NCBI GenBank assembly: GCA_005884155.1
Contig: VAXD01000074.1
Coordinates: 1-17,788, forward strand
DNA length: 17,788 nucleotides
From: Actinomycetota bacterium
Lineage (GTDB): Bacteria > Actinomycetota > Thermoleophilia > Gaiellales > Gaiellaceae
Reading direction: 5' to 3'
Shown one piece after another: positions 13,252 through 17,788 of the stretch. A program made the translations under genes and the position numbers. How positions within the stretch are numbered: the first letter of the stretch is position 1; each line of letters begins with the position of its first letter. The notes under the pieces are model-generated. The model worked only from the letters and a program-made list of their open reading frames with translations. It did not search any database and was not told the DNA's origin.

Positions 13252-13780
13252 CCTTGAACGCGCGCTTCTCGGAGAGGCCGATCGCCCAGGTGAGGACGGC
13301 CTCGAAGTCGCCGGTCTTCGAGATCTGCCGCACCCAGTGCATCCCGGCCGGAGCGATCGTGCGCGGGCCGGTATAGGTGCGGTCGAGCGTGCCGCCGGAG
13401 ATGTCCGCGGTCGCCGCCGGCTCGAAGCGGACTACGAGAAACGTGTTGCCCGCGATCGGGATGTGGTTGCCCGACGCGTCCTCGGTCTGTGCCTCGTCGG
13501 CCGGCCTGTACTCGACCGCGTAGCCCGGGCTCGCGCCGTTCGCCGGCTTGAAGTCGAAGATGATCCGGTCCGCGCAGGCCTGCGAGTCGACGCGCACGGC
13601 GCTCAAGAACATCGTCTCGGGCGGCTTCGTCGAGCTCGCCTGCTTGCTGGTGCCGCCGCCGAACGGCACGCAGGCCTCCGTCCCGGCGGTGGAACGGGAT
13701 GAGCCGCTCGTGGAGGTCTTCCCGCCGCAACCTGCGACCACGAGCACGAGGACGAGGACGAGGAGCGCTGCCCGTTGCAC
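13211..13780 (-). CDS. AMIN-like domain lipoprotein
   Basis: A 189-residue exported lipoprotein. The signal peptide is basic-hydrophobic (QRAALLVLVLVLVV) and ends in the lipobox VAG-Cys18, so the protein should be lipid-anchored to the outer face of the membrane. A low-complexity Ser/Thr/Gly linker (19-55) leads to a beta-rich domain, with RVDSQACADRIIFDFKP, PGYAVEYRP, GNTFLVVRFEPAATAD and AGMHWVRQISKTGDFEAVLTWAIGL, that resembles the AMIN-like domain of actinobacterial secreted proteins. Function is unknown. GTG 13780 follows the GGDEF stop by nine bases; its start is leaderless-looking (TAGATT six bases upstream). The 3' end overlaps erm. Confidence 0.85.
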   Translation of the reverse strand: MQRAALLVLVLVLVVAGCGGKTSTSGSSRSTAGTEACVPFGGGTSKQASSTKPPETMFLSAVRVDSQACADRIIFDFKPANGASPGYAVEYRPADEAQTEDASGNHIPIAGNTFLVVRFEPAATADISGGTLDRTYTGPRTIAPAGMHWVRQISKTGDFEAVLTWAIGLSEKRAFKVTSAPSRLTIELG

Positions 13781-13786
13781 GCGGGG

Positions 13787-13792
13787 AATCTA
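13787..13792 (-). promoter_or_regulatory. Candidate -10 hexamer (TAGATT) made from the GGDEF stop codon
   Basis: On the minus strand, the TAG stop of the GGDEF gene (13792-13790) is the first half of TAGATT, which fits TAnnnT. Six bases later is the lipoprotein GTG at 13780, with no ribosome-binding site. The lipoprotein may therefore have its own leaderless transcript. Confidence 0.4.
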
Positions 13793-14652
13793 GCCGCTGC
13801 GAGCGCGCAGCTTGAGCCGCTCGGCGCGTGACGGAAGATCGACGATCTCCGCGGCCGAGAACCTGCTGCGGATCAGCTTCTGCGCGTACAGCCGCTCATC
13901 GGCGGCGCGGAAGAGCAGCAGCGAGCTGCTCCCGTCGCGCGGGCAGACGGCCCAGCCGAAGCTCATGCTGAGCCCCTCCTCGGCGAGCTTGGCGGTCAAC
14001 CGGCTGCAGACGGCTCGCACGGCTTCCGTGCCGGGCGCGGAGGTGATCACGGCGAACTCGTCGCCGCCGATCCGGGCGAGCTGGTCCTGCCCTGGGAGGC
14101 TCCGCCTGAGGACGTCGGCCACACGGCGCAGGAGGTCGTTCCCGACCGCGTGTCCTTCCTGGTCGTTGATCTCCTTGAGGTTGTCGACGTCCGCGAGGAT
14201 GAGGCCGAACGGGCGGCCGAGCTCGACCCGCGCCGAGAGGACGGTGTCGAAGGCCCGCGTGTTGAGCAGGCCGGTCAGGAAGTCGTTCTCCTCGGCGGCG
14301 TGAAGCTGGTCGACGAGCGCGCGGTTGCTATGCGCGAACCAGCCGACGAGCGCGCCCATCGTCGTGTATATGTCACGAGGCGGATCGGCGTGCTCGTGCT
14401 GAAGAGCTCGGCCAGCGGGAAGCGCGGGTTGACGACGATCCCGCCCGCGTAGAGAGCGGTCGCTCCGACCCCGGCGGCCGCGCCCCAGTACGGGCCGGAG
14501 GCGAGCGCGATCATCGCGATCGGGAAGTAGTAGAGGTGCGCGACGCCGACGCCCGGGCGCTCGAGCGCGAGGAAGCAGACGAAGATCGCCGGGTAGAGCA
14601 CTGCCGAACCCAAGAGAAGGAAGGCACGGTGACGGACGACTGCCGCAGGCAT
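13790..14652 (-). pseudogene. Membrane-anchored GGDEF (diguanylate cyclase) gene split by an apparent frameshift
   Basis: Two frames together encode one recognisable protein. From ATG 14652 the first frame gives about 96 residues of membrane helices (RAFLLLGSAVLYPAIFVCFLAL, LYYFPIAMIAL, GAAAGVGATALYAGGIVV) ending in PIRLVTYT. The second resumes with MGALVGWFAHSNRALVDQL from ATG 14359 and carries a complete GGDEF domain: DFLTGLLNTRAFD, ADVDNLKEINDQEGH and ARIGGDEFAVI. They join near 14360-14367 if one base is restored, giving about 287 residues. The allosteric I-site Arg-x-x-Asp before GGDEF reads Pro-Gly-Gln-Asp, so feedback by cyclic di-GMP is probably lost. The frameshift could be a real mutation, an assembly error, or the GGDEF part may be translated alone from ATG 14359. 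Confidence 0.75.
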
Positions 14653-14713
14653 CTTGCTCTCAAGATCGTGTGGTGGTCGCCCTGGCGCGTCCCTCAATGT
14701 GGGGATTCGCGCG

Positions 14714-14754
14714 TTGTCACGCTTTCGGCACAGAGGCGTTTCACACGCGTGACA
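14714..14754. repeat. Small inverted repeat in the GGDEF / 88-residue protein intergenic region
   Basis: TGTCACG at 14715-14721 and CGTGACA at 14748-14754 are inverted copies separated by 26 bases, and the right copy overlaps the palindrome CACGCGTG (14744-14751). They lie in the only sizeable intergenic space (14653-14777) and could be an operator, but a match this short can arise by chance. Confidence 0.3.
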
Positions 14755-14764
14755 CGTTGCTCGG

Positions 14765-14770
14765 TACGGT
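14765..14770 (+). promoter_or_regulatory. Candidate -10 hexamer (TACGGT) for the 88-residue protein
   Basis: TACGGT fits TAnnnT and lies seven bases before ATG 14778, with no ribosome-binding site. TTCACA at 14740-14745 could be a -35 but the 19-base spacer is long. Confidence 0.3.
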
Positions 14771-14777
14771 GGCTGCG

Positions 14778-15044
14778 ATGGCGAAAGCAGCGACACCTTG
14801 GGGACCGGCAGAGCTCGTCGAGGAGCTCACGCTCGTCCAGCGCGCGGGCGGCAAGCGCTTCTCCTCGCTCGTCCAGCTGCTCGAGGCGCCGGGTGGCGAG
14901 GAGCTTGTGCGCTTCGCGTACGCGACCGGCGGGTCGGCGCGGCGCGGGCCGGTGACGTTGCGGGCTCGGGATCTCGAGCGCCTGCGCGCAGGTCTGGCTG
15001 AGCGCCCGCGGCTCGCGGCGGCGCTGGGGTTGAGGCCGCCGTAG
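14778..15044 (+). CDS. Small conserved-looking hypothetical protein
   Basis: An 88-residue basic, soluble protein: MAKAATPWGPAELVEEL, then RAGGKRFSSLVQLLEAPGGEELVRFAYAT and a helical tail rich in Arg and Leu (LRARDLERLRAGLAERPRLAAALGL). No signal peptide or membrane segment is present. I do not recognise the family. ATG 14778 is chosen because the coding character (ordered helices and strands, G/C third positions) begins there; the frame is open upstream but reads unlikely sequence over the intergenic region. It is divergent from the GGDEF gene and its stop is nine bases from the convergent purQ stop. Confidence 0.7.
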   Translation: MAKAATPWGPAELVEELTLVQRAGGKRFSSLVQLLEAPGGEELVRFAYATGGSARRGPVTLRARDLERLRAGLAERPRLAAALGLRPP

Positions 15045-15053
15045 AGGCCGGGG

Positions 15054-15755
15054 CTAAGCGGGAGCGAACGTCCGCTCGCGCGCGGCATCGACCAGCGAGC
15101 CGAGGACGAGAGCGCCGCCGGTCGGACCGAGCAGCGGGTCGACCGCGTGCTCCGGGTGCGGCATCAGGCCGAGGACGTTCCCGTCGGCGTTGACGACGCC
15201 TGCGACGTCGGCGACCGAGCCGTTCGGGTTGTCCGCGTAGCGCAGCGCGATCTGGCGCGTCGCCTCCAGCTCGGGGAGCAGCTCGTCGTCGGCGAAGTAG
15301 CAGCCTTCGCCGTGCTTGATTGGCATCGTCAGGCACTGGCCTTGCTCGGCACGAGTGGTGAACGGGGTGTCTGCTCGCTCGACCACGACGTCGACGTCGC
15401 GGCAGACGAAGGAGAGCGACGCATTCGGCCGAAGCGTTCCCGGCAGCAGCCCGGCCTCGCAGAGCACCTGGAAGCCGTTGCAGATCCCGAGCACGAGCCC
15501 TCCTTCGCCGGCGAAGCTGGTGACCGCACCCATCACGGGTGCGAAGCGCGCGATCGCGCCGCAGCGGAGGTAGTCGCCGTACGAGAAGCCGCCCGGGAGG
15601 ACGACGGCGTCTGCCGCGGGCAGGTCGGGCTCCCCGTGCCAGACGGGGAACGCGTCGGCGCCGAGTCTCTCGAGTGCCAACACCGCGTCGCCGTCGTCGT
15701 TCGAGCCCGGGAAGACGACGACCGCGATCCTAGGTCGCGTGCGGCTCTCGCTCAC
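15054..15755 (-). CDS. purQ: Phosphoribosylformylglycinamidine synthase, glutaminase subunit
   Basis: A 233-residue class I glutamine amidotransferase that supplies ammonia to PurL for conversion of FGAR to FGAM in purine synthesis. The triad is visible: Cys92 in LGICNGFQVL, and His200 and Glu202 in LMPHPEHA. Other family blocks are VVVFPGSNDDGDA at the N-terminus, LPGGFSYGDYLRCGAIAR (53-70) and VNADGNVLG. The GTG at 15755 overlaps the purS stop codon (GTGA), which decides the start. The ATP-binding PurL subunit is not adjacent: purQ ends the operon and runs into a convergent gene. Cytoplasmic. Confidence 0.97.
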   Translation of the reverse strand: MSESRTRPRIAVVVFPGSNDDGDAVLALERLGADAFPVWHGEPDLPAADAVVLPGGFSYGDYLRCGAIARFAPVMGAVTSFAGEGGLVLGICNGFQVLCEAGLLPGTLRPNASLSFVCRDVDVVVERADTPFTTRAEQGQCLTMPIKHGEGCYFADDELLPELEATRQIALRYADNPNGSVADVAGVVNADGNVLGLMPHPEHAVDPLLGPTGGALVLGSLVDAARERTFAPA

Positions 15756-15994
15756 TCGGCCGCCACCGAGATCTCGAACGACTCGATCAGCGGGTTTGCG
15801 AGCAGCTGCTGGCACATCCGCTCCAGCTCGGCCCTGGCGCGCTCGGGATCCTCGCCCTCGAGCTCGAGATCGACCACGCGACCGACGCGAGCCTCCTCGA
15901 CCGCGAAGCCGAGATGCCGCAGAGAGCTCTGCACGGCCTCGCCCTGCGGGTCGAGGATCCCCGGCTTCGGCCTGACGAGCACGGTCGCCCTCAC
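15752..15994 (-). CDS. purS: Phosphoribosylformylglycinamidine synthase, PurS subunit
   Basis: An 80-residue protein with the PurS ferredoxin-like fold: ATVLVRPKPGILDPQGEAVQSSLRHLGF, then VGRVVDLELEGEDPERARAELERMCQQLLANPLIESFEI. PurS bridges PurQ and PurL in the FGAM synthase complex of bacteria with a short PurL. The GTG at 15994 overlaps the purC stop and its own stop overlaps the purQ start, so all three are tightly coupled. Confidence 0.97.
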   Translation of the reverse strand: MRATVLVRPKPGILDPQGEAVQSSLRHLGFAVEEARVGRVVDLELEGEDPERARAELERMCQQLLANPLIESFEISVAAE

Positions 15995-16854
15995 GTGAGC
16001 ACCACCTCCGGATCGGCGAGGTAGTCCTCGAACGCGATCTCCGTCAGCCGCTCGAACGCTTCGACGTAGCGCGCCCGCGTGCCGGCGACGATGTCCTCCG
16101 GCAGCTCGGGACCCGGGTAGTTCTTGTCCCAGCCGATCGACTCGCAGTAGTCCCGCGCGAACTGCTTGTCGAAGGACGGCTGCGGCTTGCCAGGCTCGTA
16201 CTCGTCGGCCGGCCAGAAACGGGACGAGTCTGGCGTGAAGGCCTCGTCGGCGAGAACCAGTTTGCCGTCGGGGTCGATCCCTAGCTCGAACTTCGTATCG
16301 GCGATCAGGATCCCGCGGGCCGCCGCGTGCTCGGAAGCGAACCGGTAGAGCTCGAGCGAGGCACGCTCAACCTCCTCGTAGCGCTCCTTGCCCACCAGCT
16401 CCTCGGCCTGGGCCCGGTCGATGTTCTGGTCGTGTCCCTCGAGCGCCTTCGTCGACGGCGTGAAGAGCGGCTCCGGCAGCTTGTCGGATTCCTGGAGGCC
16501 CTCCGGGAGCTCGTGCCCGCAGACGACGCCGGTCGCCTGGTAGTCCTTCCAGCCCGAGCCCGCGAGGTAGCCGCGCACGACGCACTCGAGCGGCAGCATC
16601 TCGAGCCGCCGGCACTCGGTCGAGCGCCCGTCGGAACGGAGGGCGAGCAGGTGGTTCGGCACGATCTCGCGCGTCCGGGTAAACCAGAACCCGGAAAGGC
16701 CGGTCAGCACGCGACCCTTGTCCGGGATCTCGGTCGGCAGGACGACGTCGAAGGTCGAGATCCGGTCGCTCGCGACGAGGAGCAGGCGCTCCGAGTCGAG
16801 CTCGAACAGCTCGCGCACCTTCCCGCTTCCGACGTGAACCGCGGCTTCAGACAT
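15991..16854 (-). CDS. purC: Phosphoribosylaminoimidazole-succinocarboxamide synthase
   Basis: A 287-residue SAICAR synthase that joins CAIR and aspartate with ATP. Diagnostic stretches are SGKVRELFELDSERLLLVASDRISTFDVVLP, PLECVVRGYLAGSGWKDYQATG, GILIADTKFELG, LADEAFTPDSSRFWP and PSFDKQFARDY, and the length is that of the longer bacterial form. ATG 16854 is chosen because a GGGAGGAG-type site lies upstream and the family starts just before the VGSGKVRELF strand. It overlaps the end of purB by eight bases (16847-16854). Confidence 0.97.
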   Translation of the reverse strand: MSEAAVHVGSGKVRELFELDSERLLLVASDRISTFDVVLPTEIPDKGRVLTGLSGFWFTRTREIVPNHLLALRSDGRSTECRRLEMLPLECVVRGYLAGSGWKDYQATGVVCGHELPEGLQESDKLPEPLFTPSTKALEGHDQNIDRAQAEELVGKERYEEVERASLELYRFASEHAAARGILIADTKFELGIDPDGKLVLADEAFTPDSSRFWPADEYEPGKPQPSFDKQFARDYCESIGWDKNYPGPELPEDIVAGTRARYVEAFERLTEIAFEDYLADPEVVLT

Positions 16855-17788
16855 GAACGGGCTCCTCCCTCCCGGCCAGAGCGGCGAGCCGCTCGAAGAC
16901 CGTGTCGACATGTCGTGTGTACCAGCCGAGGTCGAACACCGCGTCGAGGTCGACCCGGCCGGCAATCTCCTTGTCCGCGCGCACTAGCTCGCGGAAGTCC
17001 TGCTCCTCCTCCTGCGCCCGGAGCGCGTGGCGCTGCACCGTGCGGTAGGCGTCGTCGCGGGAGAGCCCTGACTCGACGAGTGCGAGCAGCAAGCGCTGGC
17101 TGAAGAAGAGGCCGTGGCCCGCCTCGAGGTTGCGCAGCATCCGCTCCGGCCTTACCTCGAGCCCTTCGACGAGCCACGCGAGCTTGTCGAGCATGTAGTC
17201 GAGCACCAGGAACGAGTCCGGGATCACGACGCGCTCCGCCGATGAGTGCGAGATGTCGCGCTCGTGCCAGAGCGCGACGTTCTCGAGCCCGACGAGCGCG
17301 TTTGCGCGCACGACCCGCGCGAGCCCGCAGAGCCGCTCCGCGACGACCGGATTCCGCTTGTGCGGCATCGCCGAGGAGCCTTTCTGGCCGCGGCCGAACG
17401 GCTCCGCGACCTCCGCGACCTCGGTCCGGGACAGGTGGCGCAGCTCGAGTGCGAACCGCTCGATCGACGCGGCCAGGACAGCGAGCGCCGCGAGCAGCTC
17501 CGCGTGCCGGTCGCGCTGAAGGATCTGCGTGGAGACCGGCTCCGGCTCGAGGCCGAGCCGCTCGCAGGCGAGCCGCTCGAGCTCCGGGTCGGTCGCGGCG
17601 TAGGTTCCGACCGCGCCTGAGAGCTTGCCGACGCGCATCCGCTCGAGCGCGCTGCGGAGACGCTCGCGGCCGCGCTCGAGCTCGAACGCCCAGCCGGCCA
17701 GCTTGAGGCCGAACGTCGTCGGTTCGGCGTGAATACCGTGCGTTCGGCCGATGCAGAGCGTCTGCCGGTGCTCCTGCGCGCGAGCGAC
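16847..17788 (-). CDS. purB: Adenylosuccinate lyase, N-terminus cut by window edge
   Basis: The last 313 residues of a fumarase/aspartase superfamily lyase that cleaves SAICAR to AICAR and adenylosuccinate to AMP. The open frame runs to the right window edge. Visible motifs are IGRTHGIHAEPTTFGLK with the catalytic His, the superfamily signature GSSAMPHKRNP with the flexible-loop Ser, and VALWHERDISHSSAERV. The N-terminal domain (about 110-130 residues by family length) lies outside the window. This is the first visible gene of the pur operon; any purine riboswitch or promoter would lie beyond the edge. Confidence 0.96.
   Translation of the reverse strand, partial: VARAQEHRQTLCIGRTHGIHAEPTTFGLKLAGWAFELERGRERLRSALERMRVGKLSGAVGTYAATDPELERLACERLGLEPEPVSTQILQRDRHAELLAALAVLAASIERFALELRHLSRTEVAEVAEPFGRGQKGSSAMPHKRNPVVAERLCGLARVVRANALVGLENVALWHERDISHSSAERVVIPDSFLVLDYMLDKLAWLVEGLEVRPERMLRNLEAGHGLFFSQRLLLALVESGLSRDDAYRTVQRHALRAQEEEQDFRELVRADKEIAGRVDLDAVFDLGWYTRHVDTVFERLAALAGREEPVHV

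Noticed and set aside
12453..13730. 425-codon minus-strand frame opposite the methylase and lipoprotein
   Set aside because: Low-complexity Arg/Ser/Thr-rich translation; it conflicts with the Erm and AMIN-like genes, both well supported.
15045..15053. Terminator between the 88-residue protein and purQ
   Set aside because: Only nine bases separate the stops, with no hairpin and T-run visible.
1..17788. tRNA, rRNA, riboswitch, CRISPR array, insertion sequence
   Set aside because: No cloverleaf, repeat array, terminal repeat or transposase frame was recognised by eye.

Overview
The window is a dense, GC-rich stretch of chromosome with third codon positions that are almost all G or C. Many starts are GTG, and many genes overlap by four bases (GTGA or ATGA). 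The gene content (DUF2630, DUF2007, an AlkZ-like winged-helix protein, an Erm-like methylase, a cyclase/ATPase/TPR regulator, CDGSH plus Fer4_19 protein) fits a soil actinobacterium. I lean towards class Thermoleophilia, but that is inference: no rRNA marker is present. I see no tRNA, rRNA, insertion sequence, phage gene or CRISPR array. No gap exceeds 300 bases; the longest is about 125 bases, at 14653-14777.

Layout. 1-1247 (minus): the end of a DUF2007 protein and an AlkZ-like winged-helix protein. 1257-1820 (plus): a cupin, starting 9 bases from its divergent neighbour. 1798-2355 (minus): a RibD_C/DHFR-type reductase, tail-overlapping the cupin. 2448-5031 (plus): EamA permease, GNAT acetyltransferase, ECF sigma factor and a membrane-anchored partner. 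5041-6838 (plus): a 17-codon ORF, an MFS efflux protein and a secreted 144-residue protein, all overlapping. 6842-8541 (minus): cupin, CDGSH Fe-S protein, glutaredoxin-GNAT fusion and DUF2630, transcribed from 8541 downwards. 8571-11395 (plus): an N-terminally truncated cyclase/STAND/TPR regulator and a glyoxalase I. 11392-12441 (minus): a secreted six-repeat Asp-box propeller. 12498-13251 (plus): a candidate leader peptide and an Erm-like rRNA methylase. 13211-14652 (minus): a GGDEF gene broken by a frameshift, then an AMIN-like lipoprotein. 14778-15044 (plus): a small conserved-looking protein. 15054-17788 (minus): purB-purC-purS-purQ, four purine biosynthesis genes in tightly overlapping order, with purB cut by the window edge.

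How it works together. The pur operon makes SAICAR and FGAM steps and includes adenylosuccinate lyase; purL is not adjacent. Most of the rest is small stress, redox, export and regulatory modules. The most interesting points are: a 23-codon ORF overlapping the erm start that carries an Arg-Val-Arg motif; a 17-codon GC3-perfect ORF coupled to an MFS exporter; a recurrent TAnnnT hexamer 6-8 bases before GTG/ATG, suggesting widespread leaderless transcription, twice using the stop codon of the preceding gene as part of the -10; a cyclase domain lacking its first catalytic motif; and a diguanylate cyclase gene split by an apparent one-base deletion.
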